Below, one piece after another: positions 39,502-50,593 of a stretch of DNA of 64,000 bases. This DNA comes from Pleodorina starrii (lineage: Eukaryota > Chlorophyta > Chlorophyceae > Chlamydomonadales > Volvocaceae): assembly GCA_030267565.1 (NCBI GenBank), contig BRXU01000029.1, positions 479,001 to 543,000 of the forward strand, read 5' to 3'. Under the pieces are notes generated by a model. That model did no database searches and was not told the DNA's origin. It saw only the letters and a list, made by a program, of their open reading frames with translations. The stretch's first letter is position 1, and each line of letters opens with the position of its first letter. A program made the translations under genes and the position numbers.

Positions 39502-40392
39502 ATGGAGACGCCAGCCGCGAATAGGTTCTCGGTTTTCAGGTCCTTGGAAGATCTGGTGGAAGAGACGCGCCTCCGGACGAATGTGACTAAGGAACTAATG
39601 GAGAGCATAATAAAACGGGCCGCCGTTGGTGGAGATCCTATGCAAGCCGCCAAGACCAAGTGGGAGGAGACGAGCTGGGAGCCTGGGAAGGACGTTTACA
39701 AGAAGCTGGCCCAGAATATGCCGACGGATGTCCTCATTTGTGAGCTTTTCTCACGGCTCAGCGAGACTGACGCCGCCTTGTCCTCTTGCGTGGATGACCA
39801 AGCGGAACTGGCCGGCCGTGTGGAGGCACTGCAGTCAACATCAAGTGACACCACCAACCGTGTTCAAGCTTTGGAGATGCTTTCTGAGGCGTTTCAGGCG
39901 GATCACAGGGCCATGAAGGAGGCCGTTTTACAGCGCCGGATGTCGTGCAGCGAGGCCTCGACGTCGGACTCGCCGTCAAGCGCCCCCAAGGGTGATGCGG
40001 ATTTGGGCGAGCTGGTGCTCAAGAACCTTACCAAGGCACAGCTGCAAAAGTTGCAGGGAGGCGTGTGGAGTGACGTTCTTGGGCCGGGTTCGGGGGAGTT
40101 TGGCGCTAGGTATCTTCGTTGCTGGCAATCGAGCAGCGGTAGGTGGAGTGCGGTGGTTGGGGTGGACCCCCACAAGCGGATCGCGTTTACCAAGTTGCTG
40201 AGCAAAGCACGGCAGGAGGGTTGGACGAGCGTGGTTGTCACACCGTATCTGTCCACGGAGGTGATGGAGCTCAGGAGGCAGCGGACGGAGGTGTTTCGGT
40301 CCCTGATTAACAGCGGGTTCTCCCCTAAATGGTCGGGGCAGGCGGACATCAGGTACTCAAGCGAGGGCAAGAGCGTGTTGTACGACTTCTGA
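39502..40392 (+). CDS. L1-ORF1p-like coiled-coil protein of the TIR element
   Basis: A single 296-residue frame. A charged N-terminal region is followed by a coiled coil (about 75-140: ELFSRLSETDAALSSCVDDQ, AGRVEALQ, RVQALEMLSEAFQADH), a Ser-rich linker (about 150-165), and a C-terminal part whose end, EVMELRRQRTEVFRSLINSG then WSGQADIRYSSEGKSVLYDF, follows the pattern of the C-terminal domain of LINE-1 ORF1 proteins (R-R-x4-I/F-x2-L-x2-G, then a short strand with GK). ORF1p proteins bind single-stranded RNA/DNA as trimers. No partner reverse transcriptase lies in the element. In the same frame upstream, ATG 38560 begins MAPTNEQVIALLMDM before running into the CACAA array; one TGA (39466-39468) separates that frame from this ORF. 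The resemblance is my pattern reading, not a search result. Confidence 0.6.
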   Translation: METPAANRFSVFRSLEDLVEETRLRTNVTKELMESIIKRAAVGGDPMQAAKTKWEETSWEPGKDVYKKLAQNMPTDVLICELFSRLSETDAALSSCVDDQAELAGRVEALQSTSSDTTNRVQALEMLSEAFQADHRAMKEAVLQRRMSCSEASTSDSPSSAPKGDADLGELVLKNLTKAQLQKLQGGVWSDVLGPGSGEFGARYLRCWQSSSGRWSAVVGVDPHKRIAFTKLLSKARQEGWTSVVVTPYLSTEVMELRRQRTEVFRSLINSGFSPKWSGQADIRYSSEGKSVLYDF

Positions 40393-42198
40393 CTCTTCTG
40401 CTTGGCGTCGACTTTTGGTTCTCTGAACGAACAGTTCTTTATTCAACTCAGTTCAGGGCTTACGTTTTTCTTTTCTTTCTGTGTCTTTGTGTTTCGAGTT
40501 CAAGTGGTCCATGAGCCTCCTGGCTCGTCTGGGCCTTACGAGCTCAAAGCTTGTAACAACATCACATCACATCGGACATGATCCAGTACAGACTCCAGAT
40601 GTTCCCAGAAGTCCGAGATTATCATTCTGATGCGGCGCGTTCAACGAAAAGGAACCCCAGTTGTTCATGGTCTAGTGATGGCTTGCAAACGCGCCCTCGC
40701 ATAAGAGGCTAATATGCTATGACTTGATAACTTATAGTATAAAGCAAGACATCTATGAATGCCTCTGAGAATTGCACATTTCCATGCTAAGAAGCCGCTC
40801 CTTCCCTCTCCTTCTGAACAATTAGCCTTGGGAGAAGCCCGCTTTTTTCCGAGTACATCGGTGGCCAAGGAAGCGGGAAAGTTGCAGTAATAAGCTCGCT
40901 CCGCTAGCTCCACTAGCTCCATCCTACGACTTCCTACTTTGCTACGGGCCAAAGTCGGCGTAGCAAAGTAGGAGAATTTTCTTACGGTACGGTGGGACGA
41001 GCTACCCCGTAGGTCCCCGTAGATAGTGGTTTCGGGCCCATAGAAACACCCCTAGTGACGGTCGCTGATGCTGGACAACGTAAAACGCTGTAACTGCGTC
41101 GAAAGCGTAAAAACAAACAAAATACATTATTATTTGCAATTTGTGGGCTTTTTGAGGCCTGACTGATTTCCTTTCCAATCTTCGACGGGCTCCGGCGGAC
41201 TGCCCCAAAAAGTAGACTTCTGCCATCGCAACTTTCACACAGGACAGACCATGAGATGCAATAAATAACTGTGATAATTTATTATGTTTAGTTAGAACTC
41301 CATTGCGTCAGTTCCATTTCAACCTAAAGTACCCTGCCTGCACGGGATCCGACGGGACTGACGGAGCGCACGCCATGATACACATTACTCCCTTGGGTAA
41401 TGCCGTCTTTATTCCCGTGTCGTACACTTAAAAGTTATCTTATCGTGTGGGTTCTGGAACTCAGGCTGCACATCAAAGGAGGATAGGTCGACAGCCACAT
41501 CCGTAGCCTCCATTAAAGCCCACGCGCCGCGTCGCCTTTAATTGCAGATCACTGCCTCCATCCTATTTGGGCCCCAATACACAAAGCGTTTATTATTACG
41601 TTTAGAAAGCGCGGGCGAACATCTTCCACTGCGCCTTTGGCGAGCTTTCGCTACTCTGTGCATATTGGCGGTCGTCGCGTTGTGCCGAAGCGACTTCCGC
41701 AAGCGCCAGGCAGAACAGGATCAGGTGTGGAGGTCGAGGGTTCAATTGCCTGCGAATGGAAGCGCCCTGCAAGTCTTGGTTAGACAACGGCTACGAGGAC
41801 TCACTCAGGTCTCAGGCCCATGGTCGTTGTCACGCTGTTCGCTTCAATGCATGGTTTTCCTATCGCTTGTCCGATATGGCGCTGCGGTGTTGCGTCCCGT
41901 AATCGGACATACGGAAAGGTAGCGTGCGAAAGCAGCCTGCCTGAAAGCACATCCACAAATGCTCAAATTATTAGAAAAGGCGAATCAACACTGATTCAAA
42001 TCCTGTGTCGAACGCTTACACCGCAGTTGCTGTCATGGCCGGCAGGAACGCCGGCCGGAGCCCCGGCGCCGATTTGGCCCCCGTGACAGCAACGTTGGAC
42101 CCTTTTACCCGCATTTTCTCACCCGTCCTATGCGACACGTGCAACTGTCCTCGCGCGCGCCGCTCTATCCACTCCGCCAGGCAGCTCCCCAAGTCCGA

Positions 42199-43884
42199 AT
42201 GAAGCGCGCCGCCGCCACGCCGCCGACTGCGAGACGCGCATCCATGTCGTCAAGCTGGATGCGGGCCCCGAGGCTCCCGCAGCTGATGCTGCTGCTGCTG
42301 CTGGCCGGTGCCGCAGCAACGACGGCCGCTTCCAACATCTTCCTGGAGACATCACCACGGTCATCCTCGGTCGCTGCCGCAAAGGTGGCCGGGGGGTCCG
42401 CCTCTGCCCGCAGCAGGCGGGGCCGGCTGCTGCAGCAGGCCGGCGGCGCGTGGGTGCCTGTCAGCGCCTGCATTCCCGGCCAGGCCTGCTCGTCCAACGG
42501 CACGTGCCTCAAGGTCAACACCTTCAACTCGACAACGGGATGTGGATCCGCAAAGACCGAAGCCTCGTAAGAAAGCTTGCAGGAAGCATCACTGCTGACA
42601 GCGCAACGCACCCGCCTGCTGCCCGTCTCACCCATCAGCTACCGTAGCTGACTGCCCACAAGCCCGTTGCCCGTTGACCCTGCCTGCCTGACTGCCTAGC
42701 TGCCTGCTCCTGTCCGCCTGTCTTGCCCGCCCGCCCGTCTGCATGCCCACGCGCAACGCAAGCGAGCACCGCGCACGTGGCGGGCGATACGGCACCGTAT
42801 TACCGGTGATACGAAACGGACAGCGCGCAGCCGCCCGCGTGGCTCGAAGGAGAACTGCACCGCGCGTTTGCGCCTGCGTTTGCGACCCCGTTGCTCATGC
42901 TGAAAAGGAAAAGCTTCTCCGGGCTAGAGGCTGCGATGCAGAGGCGGGCTGCAAGTGTGTGTGTTTTGCTTGTTGATGCATGGGTGTGCAGGAGTGTGAT
43001 CCCATCCAGCAACTGTCGCTGGACCGGCTGCAACTACCAAAACTGCCGCGCGGACGAGATCAAAGTCAACTCGACTTGGTGCCTCTTTTCCTACAACGAG
43101 AGGTGGGTGACTCCAGCCGCTGATAGTAAGCGGTGCACGACAGTTCGACATTTTACGACACGGCTTGTCATGGCATATGGGATGGCTGGCTTGCCTCTCG
43201 GCGGTGGCACAGTGGCAGGATGGCTTGACCCTGCAGCGACGGCCTGGGCGGCCAGACATCGGTTGATCGCTACCCTACTGCACGTGGAAGGTCTGAATGA
43301 GCAACGCCATGAGCAACTCCGTACATTTCATTCATTCATTCATTCATCCTGGCCGTACACGTGGTTGCTCGAACCCTCCAGCCTACATACCTCCGCTGAA
43401 ACGGCGCGTGCAAGCCGGGGGTCTACGTTCGGCCGTGAAAAACAATCAAACATCCACATTACCGTGCACGGACCGTGCCTGATTGTTGCTGCGGCGCACG
43501 TCGGAAAGTGTGAACGAAGCCCCGACAGCTTGGCTTCGGCCTCCAACAGCGTTGGGTACAGCTGGGTGCGTGCGTGCGTGCGTGCGTGGCAGTGTGTGTG
43601 CGTGGCTGAAAGGATACCTGCCTGAGCTTGCCCGACGACATAAATACAGCGTTGGGTACAGCTGGGTGCGGCATGCAAAAAACGTTGCGCATCCGCCCAT
43701 ATCTCTGTCTTGTGCTGACCTGGACGGGTGCACGGGTCCACCGCCCACTTCTTCGATCCTTATTACATGTGCGGGTACGGTGACTGCGAGTTTTCGACGT
43801 CGACGCACGCAGGTGCTGCAACAAGACGACCATGTTTCAGTGCCGCGAGTCCCTGGCGTGCAGCTGGGTGGCGAGCCCCAGGCC

Positions 43885-43937
<53 letters not shown>

Positions 43938-46900
43938 CGCCGCCGCCTCCCGACTCTGCCACAGGTGTGTTCCAGGTTCATTCGGTCATTCTTGAGAAAG
44001 ATAACTAAAACCGCAGCGAAGGAAAGGAGGCGGCGTTGGCGAAGGGACCCGGGCGTGATCTGGCGTGATGGACACCAATCAACTCACATTGATCTCCTCC
44101 AGCAGCCAGGGAAGCGGCAAGGTCGGCAAGGCATGCACCTAGTCCCTGCGAGAAATAAATACCGTAGCAGAGCCGTGGACAGAAAGGAGAGCACAGACAG
44201 CGCTTCTTATTCATTCATGGATGGAAGTGCTCGGCGTCGCGCGCAGCTCGGATTCAATGGCACGAACTGCTCGCTCGTCGTGCACCCGCCCGATGATGAT
44301 GATGATGATGTTGTTACAAGCTTCAGCGAGCTCGTACGGCCCATCCAGACGAACCCAGAGGCTCATGAACCGCCTAACATTGCCAACGAGCCGCCCCATG
44401 GACTTGCCGCAGCCGTGTTCGCCCAGGGCGGCGCGTGGGACGCCTTCGCAACGACCAACAAGCGAACCAACGCCTACATATCGGCGATCCTGTCGACGTT
44501 CGTCTATGATGACGAGTACGGCAATGTCTGTACGGCAATAAGATGCCATATATAGGCAATAGGGGCCCCCGTATTAGGTGGCGGTCGAGGGTTAGTCGGC
44601 CTGAAAACAAGGACGAGAGCGGGGTCGTCGGAGAAGCCCCAACTACGTTAATTAAGCATAGGGCGTGCCCGCCATCTCACGGCCCGCAATGCACCATACA
44701 GCCCGCAAACCATGCCAGATTGGATGGGAGCGCGACCCAGCTGCTGTATGTGCCCCCTCTCCTATTTTCCTCCGCGGCTTACTGATTGCCAGCCGTGATG
44801 CGGCTGTGCCTTTTGTCCTGCAGAAACCAAACGGTTCGCTCGCAATTGATGATGCAGCGTTTATGTCGTTGTTCCAAAACCGAGTGGCGAAACCGCTGGG
44901 CGTCACTCGTTTTACGTAAGTAAGCAGCAGCAGCAGCAGCAGCGATGATGACGGGCTCAGCGCAGGCGGCGCATCAGAGGCAGATGTGAGCCTCCGGGGC
45001 AAGATTCGTATGAGCCGTACACTCCGCATACGGCACATCAGGCCACATGTGTCGTACCGGTGGTTCCGCAGCTGCCACACGCCCACGGCAACGACTGCTG
45101 CAGGCACGACCTGACACTTACTTCGTTCTGCCTGGTCTCGCCCGGCCCCCGCGCCCCCGCCCGCCCACGGTTCTTTTGATTTCGCCGCCGCGGTCAAGGT
45201 TCCAACGCGGCAGCATGGACAAGGAATTCATGATGGTAGAAACGCCCTCATCCTTCATCGTCGTCTTCCGGGGAACAGAGTCGTCGAGCCTAACCGATGT
45301 GAGCAAACCCGTCACCTTTGCATACACCGCAAGGGCGGGAGCAGGCGGGCTGGTGCTGGTGCCTTTTTTTTGCATACCGTACACGGCAAGCACCTTCGGG
45401 CCGCTTTACGCCATCAATGGTGGGGTGGATGCTGTACACAGCGCACGTTCATTGGGTGGCGTTTTTTGCGCCGTCGGCCAATCTTACAATCGACTCAGGG
45501 TGGCATACATGTTGTGCGCCGGGCGGCCGGCGCCGCGTTCCTACTGAAGCTGCAGTACGGCATCGCACCTGGCGTCGTACACCATAATACGTGGCTTTCT
45601 CTCCAAACATCACGCGCGCGCTGCCTTGGACTGCGTTTCCTTGCTTGCTTGGCGCCGCGCACGATCACGCGCTGGCCCAACAAAGCCATCACCCCTAACG
45701 AACCCAAGCAACGAACGGCTCTGCCTCTGGGCAAGCACATCCGTTCGTTGGGCTTCGTTAGGGTGGTTGGGGTTTTGGGTTCAGCGCTTGACAGCCGCTG
45801 GAATACCGCTTACGGAACTACCTTATTCTGCTGCTTCGTGCAGATCGCTGTAGATCTCATGAATGTAGCCACCACGGCCACGACCGACTTCGGTGGAAAT
45901 GGCGTCAGGATTGGTGAGCCCAGACATTTATCCGTTTATTAGTCTGTCGTTTCTGTCCGTTCGTGAATCCCTGCCGAAGGGCATCCGTGCATGCGGTGTA
46001 GAGCGATGCGCTGTTGATTGCATTTGATAGCTGCACAGTGCTCCCGAGGACCAGCATTTCCATTACCGTAACCAGGCAGGAGTCAAGCGGAGGACGAGCC
46101 TGGATGGTCTTGTGCGTGAGGGGTTGCAGCTTGCAGGCGAAAGGGTGGGGAAGCCTGCGGGGGCGGACAAACTCCCTCTCGAAAAAATTCCCGAGCGACC
46201 CAAACGGAGACGTTTTGCGTGTGTGTGTCAGTGTGTGTCTTCATGCCGTGCAAAACGCCGTTACTGTTGCCCTTGCTGTGGGTTTTCTTATCTTCCCCGC
46301 GGCTGCCTCACGTTCAGCCTAACGAACACATACCGTACTTTCGCACATGCATTTCTAACGAATACAGGCAGTGGCTGGCATACCGCCTACTCCTGAAACA
46401 AGGCATCTTTCACGGCTGAGGTTCGTACGGTAGTGTCGTACAGGGATGGATCCGCTCAGTGGCGTTAAGTAATTGCTAGAAGCTGGCCATGGCGTCACGA
46501 GTATCGTGTTTATTTGTTGCGTGTATTGCTGGCACTGTGCATCCAGTCACCCATGGCCGATCCAGTTACCCATGTTTCGCCGCCGCCACTCAGAAAAGCC
46601 GGCTGCTTAACTTTTCATTGCGCTGTATGCAGCTGACAGCTTTCGTGGGAAATGTAAGCACCAAGCCCATTGGGTTCACCGGCCACAGCCTGGGTGGCGT
46701 ATATGCAACGCTCTTCGCTGCGTACACACATCTGCGACGTGAGTGAGACGCGTGTGTGCGTGTATGTGTATTGGGGGGTTAGGTGTGGCAAAACACGCGT
46801 TTGGGGTAGGGAGGTGCGCTCCGCGCGCGGCAAGCTCTCAAGCACGGGTGTTCATCATCATATTCGAGACCATGTAGGGTGGGTGGATGCCAGGGCAGGT

Positions 46901-47909
46901 CACGGCCGTTGCAATGCTGCAATGCATCACGCTTCCAAATCAGGAAGCACAACTGCTGTTCTGTGCGCTCTCCTTTTTGATTGGGGCTATATACCCCATT
47001 TGATAAAAAAATGGGGTATAGCCAGCAGCGGCCTCACCAGCAAGGGGCGCGTGTTTTGTGCCGGTGTCCCCCCTGCGTCTGCCCCCTGTGCGTGCCCTCC
47101 TGTGCCCCCTGCGTCTTACCGTACACATTCGAGCGCCACATCTGGACGAGTGTTGAGGTGTGCGAGCACAAGTGCTGCCTGCTGCCCGCCTACCTGCAGT
47201 GTTCAATGTGTCAGGCGTCTACACCTTCGGCTCACCCATCGTGGGGAATGCGGCTTGGAAGGCGGTGTACCCGCTGGTAAGGACTAAGGAGACTGCCGCG
47301 CTGCGATCCATCGAACACGCGCGCCCTGCACCGCTGTGCACGTGCTGCGCGCGCACCGCAGTCTGAAGTACCGTACGGGCAACTTCTCGGCGGGGTCTTC
47401 TCGCTCGTGAAAGTACAGGCCGGACGTTGCTTAATTAGGCTCGAGACACAAGGCAGATCCCGGCCACCACAAGCGACCGGTACCGGTGTTCTATGACCTT
47501 ATGTTGGTGGTGCTCGCACGGCCGCTCGCAGGCATCCAAGACCTACCGCTACGGCGTAAAGGGCGATCCAGTCATCGGGCTCCCGATTGGCAACTCCTGG
47601 AGTATTGCAAACCACGTGGGCATCACCCAGAGCGCCGATCCGTGCGCAGCCAGCATCGCAGCGGCTGCCGGCCGCCGCCGGCTTCTGGAAGCCGCCACCA
47701 CCGCCGCCGTCCAGGCACGCAGCAGCGCGGCGGCGTCGTCCGCGGCGGCGGCGGCGGCGGTGGGCAGTTCGGGCGCAGTGACGACGCAAGCCTTCGCCGA
47801 CCACAAGGTGTTTGGGTCGTACACTGCGAACATCTACTACTGCGTCCTGACCAGTCAGGAGGCCGCCACGGTGCCATCGTTCAAAACTGTTCTGGGCTTC
47901 AAACTCTGA
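42199..47909 (+). pseudogene. Class-3 lipase gene, copy A, probably inactivated
   Basis: Paralogue of the intact copy at 54490-60348. Exon equivalents: 42199-42566, 42992-43102, 43813-43964, 44413-44507, 44824-44915, 45199-45298, 45844-45913, 46368-46429, 46633-46738, 47200-47276, 47532-47909. Signal peptide, Cys-rich N-terminal domain, FIVVFRGTE, GFTGHSLGG and the final YRYGVKGDPVIGLP and FADHKVFGSY blocks are kept. Two lesions are visible. A deletion of about 30 bases after 44507 removes the exon 4 donor that copy B has (TATCAA/GTGGGT). Exon 8 has an in-frame TGA at 46394-46396 where copy B has CAG. Exon 3 has a longer Pro/Leu run. Expression as a shortened or alternatively spliced protein cannot be excluded. 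Confidence 0.8.
44007..44050 (+). repeat. Dispersed short repeat, copy 6 (intron 3 of lipase copy A)
   Basis: AAAACCGCAGCGAAGGAAAG then GAGGCGGCGTTGGCGAAGGG ACC. Sense direction, about 45 bases after the exon 3 donor. Its equivalent in copy B is at 56503-56541, so it predates the duplication. Confidence 0.6.
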
Positions 47910-48202
47910 GGCGCGATCTGCGTGTGTGCGAGCTCCAAACGTGCGAGTAGCGGCAGTGCGCTTGAGCTTTTTGCTTTGCTTGTTTTGTCCATGGCGTCGC
48001 CCAGCGCACCTGGTGAGTCTGATGTGCGCCGAAGGAAGGAGCTTCGCTGCGTTCCGCACACAGCATGGATGTTAGCGTGTGCTTCTATACCTGCAGAAGC
48101 ACAAATTGGCCTGAGAGGGCTAGCGGGCACAACCGGCGGGTTGTTGCGGAGCCCCGTCACGGGGGAAGGCGGCGTTGTCCGTGTGCCAGAACTGAAATTT
48201 TT

Positions 48203-49348
48203 GGGCGGGGCCCCAGCGCGAAGCGCCCAGGGGGGCCCCGCCCTGTAGGATTGCCCATGTCCGTGTGTGGGACGTGGGATCTGGGATCTGGCTGGGAAGT
48301 AATTGGACAAGTGTAGACTTTCGGCCAACGGAAAGGCTGCAGAAGTAAAACATTACATTCTTTATTGCACGGTAAATTTATTATTGGAACCCAACATCGA
48401 ACGAGTACAAACCAGTTTGGCAGTCTCCATGGACCGAGGCCGAGGTCAAACCAACACCTCTCGGCCTATAATTAGTTCCAGAAGATCCATCGTTTCTCGA
48501 ACTGGAATTATGACATGAAGGCGTGAAATGAATCTTCGTTTCGGAAACAAACTATGTTTGCATTGCGAACATTCTTCCCGCGACCACACCACAGCAGCTC
48601 TGCTTGCCGGTCCGACCGACTTGAAGCATATTTCTATTATAAAGGTTGCAAGGAGCAAACCATGAGGGGCAAACTGCTGGTTGTTGGACGCCAAGCCGCA
48701 AATGCACGCATGATGCAGCGGTCTTCTGCGGGCCGCCCAACAAGTCCAGTCGGCAACCTAGGGGATGGACTTCTACATTCCCTGTCCTAATGTTAAAGCA
48801 GTCAAGCCTCCTCTACGGCGAATACCTCAGTAGCGAAGCCTGTGCACTCTCGTCGGCAACTGCACGTCGTCGCAACCCTCGCAAACAGTTCCGCTGTCCT
48901 TCTATTGGCAAGTCAGCCTGCGTGATGTGCAAATGATACACTCCATGTCTACTGTCAAGTAACTTCAGCCAATGCACTGGCCGGAAGAGTTGCACAGTGC
49001 CGAGACGGCGCGCGATGCTAAACATGGGTAGGATTGCTGAAGCCGCAGGCATTTCAGATATAAAGCTCTGGCTGCCTATCAGCAGGAATGTCGACACTCT
49101 CACAGTTGACGCCCTCGCCGCTCGCTTTGGAAATGCCGTATTTCGGTCGATGCGCACATGCGCTCATGCACCCGACGGGATGACGCGCTTCGCGCGGCGC
49201 CGGCAGGCCTTGCTAACGACTCGGCTAGCAGGCATTTCGGGAAAAAGCTCTGGCTGTCTATCAGCAGGAATGTCGGCACTCTCACACTTCACGCCCTCGC
49301 CGCCCTAGCACTCAACTTAACCCGTACGGATTTAGTGGGGCCCCGCCC
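48203..49348. mobile_element. 1.15-kb TIR element in duplication copy A
   Basis: Begins GGGCGGGGCCCCA (48203-48215) and ends with the inverted TGGGGCCCCGCCC (49336-49348), flanked on both sides by TTTTT as a possible 5-bp target duplication. The corresponding place in copy B (about 60675) lacks it. It contains an internal direct repeat of about 75 bases (near 49055-49120 and 49230-49300, CTCTGGCTGYCTATCAGCAG onward) and no recognised gene; probably non-autonomous. Confidence 0.6.
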
Positions 49349-49713
49349 TTTTTCCGGCTTCAAGGAAGCCGACACCAACCCCTTGTTGTGACCGAAGTGG
49401 ATGCACCACCCGTGCTGGGATGCTGCTTTGCATGAGTTTTCATGAGAAATCATCGTTCGTTACACACAAAGGGTACCTGCAAGCAATGAAAGCCGTCTTC
49501 ATTCGGTAGGCAGGCCGGGTAAGGGCCGGCTACCGCGACCCGATCAGGACGAGCCATCGGGGGCTTCCGGGCCTGAATTCCGGGCCGGAACTAAGAATTT
49601 GTGTTTCCACCGTTCTTAAATTTAGTTTGATCAGTTGTAAGAGATGTTTTTATTGTGAAAATCGTATGCTAAGGATTGTGGGTTTGGGCTCGGGCTCGGG
49701 CGTAGAGACGGTC

Positions 49714-49754
49714 CTCAATGACGACCGTCTCGCGGCGAGACGGTCGTCATTGAG
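49714..49754. repeat. Perfect 19-bp-stem hairpin
   Basis: CTCAATGACGACCGTCTCG, loop CGG, then the exact complement. A third arm GAGACGGTC (49705-49713) just upstream can pair alternatively with GACCGTCTC. It lies in the spacer between the two duplication copies; function unknown. Confidence 0.85.
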
Positions 49755-50023
49755 CTCCTTGCTTTGTCGCGACTCACTGTGTTGTTGTTTGGTTTCATCT
49801 ATACAAATAAGTAGCACCAAAACTTAATAAGTTTTGCCGTCGACGATGGGTGTTCATCAAGGTTGGAGTGACGATGTATGTGCAAAGCTTGCCAATTCCA
49901 GGAACTACGCGTCTCATTTGCAGCACAATAACACTGGTAGTTATTACATTACATTTTGATTGGGATAAATTCCGATCGTTAGGGTGGGGGTCCCGGACGG
50001 AGTCCCAAGCAAGGGGTCCCAGC

Positions 50024-50269
50024 CAGGGTGGCTATCTTAAGATATGAATATATATTCGGGAGAAAATTTTGGAAATTTGAAGATACTTTTGCCGTGCAAA
50101 AAGCTGAAGGTTTAGATAATCCGGCCTCACAGGTGGACATGATATCTCCCGGGGCTGTGTTTTGCCGGGAAAATCCCCTCCTGGACAGATCCTGACAGAT
50201 ACTCTCAGCACTTCTGAGCCAGGAGTATCTCCGGCCGTAGATACTCAGAAAAATAAGATAGCCACCCTG
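50024..50269. mobile_element. hAT-like MITE with 8-bp target duplication
   Basis: A 246-bp AT-rich element with 16-bp terminal inverted repeats (CAGGGTGGCTATCTTA / TAAGATAGCCACCCTG) flanked by the perfect 8-bp duplication GTCCCAGC (50016-50023 and 50270-50277). CAGGG ends and 8-bp duplications are typical of hAT elements. No coding capacity. It lies just outside the left boundary of duplication copy B. Confidence 0.85.
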
Positions 50270-50593
50270 GTCCCAGCCCATAAAATAACTGTGCATAATG
50301 AGTCGGTGTAACCATCTTCGACGGACGAGAGTCCTGTGGGATGTGCTGGTTCTTCAGGCAGACGCCGTTCCGGAGGCTCCATGAACAGGACAAAAAATTG
50401 TGCAGAAATTACATCCAGTAGATTCGCCGAAGCGGCTGCGATGCGTCGGGGACTGCTGAGGTCCCCGACGGAGTAGGGCAGATAATAGAGTTCCGCCAGG
50501 CAGGAACTGGCAGGAACAAGAATCACTCTGCCTCGCAACGGCCTTGACGCCTCTGGCACACCAGCAGAAACATCGATGGTCACTTAGTCATGT

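Larger units (their letters stand above)
38342..41054. mobile_element. 2.7-kb TIR element carrying an L1-ORF1p-like ORF
   Basis: Terminal inverted repeats TAGGGGTGTTTCTATGG (38342-38358) and its complement CCATAGAAACACCCCTA (41038-41054). If the outer TA is a duplicated target, this is a TA-type insertion. The paralogous block B (around 53338-53355) lacks the element, giving a near-empty site. Inside are a (CACAA)n array, one 296-codon ORF on the plus strand, and a 15-bp-stem hairpin near the right end (40932-40973). No transposase or reverse transcriptase is recognisable. Confidence 0.75.
37008..49420. repeat. Tandem segmental duplication, copy A
   Basis: From about 37008 this block aligns with copy B (about 50290-60708): shared stretches include ACCATCTTCGACGGAC-type sequence near 37030/50315, TTGACTGGCATAAAAGTGTC near 37770/52935, GTGTCAGCCGCCGATGC near 38270/53280, the whole lipase gene, and GAAGTGGATGCACCACCCGT near 49395/60685. 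Boundaries are approximate. Copy A contains two insertions missing in B (38342-41054 and 48203-49348). Outside the lipase exons the shared DNA shows many indels and no conserved reading frame. Confidence 0.85.

Noticed and set aside
38463..39659. Long open frames of NTTQH or CCVVL repeats
   Set aside because: Translation of the (CACAA)n array; open in several frames and without other protein-like content except the short start at 38560, which is noted separately.
41715..41800. Possible tRNA suggested by GAGGGTTCAATTGCC
   Set aside because: No acceptor stem or anticodon arm could be paired around it, and the counterpart in copy B has changed further.
41542..41922. 126-codon open frame upstream of lipase copy A
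   Set aside because: The corresponding DNA in copy B has indels that break the frame; treated as the gene's 5' flank.
44247..44555. Open frame LGFNGTNCSLVV... as coding exon 4 of lipase copy A
   Set aside because: Copy B has a stop and a large deletion there, whereas an acceptor at 44412/44413 joins in phase with canonical donors in both copies; the segment is better read as intron.
46394..46396. In-frame TGA of lipase copy A as a selenocysteine codon
   Set aside because: Green algae do use selenocysteine, but the paralogue has Gln there, lipases of this class have no redox residue at that place, and the gene also lacks a splice donor.
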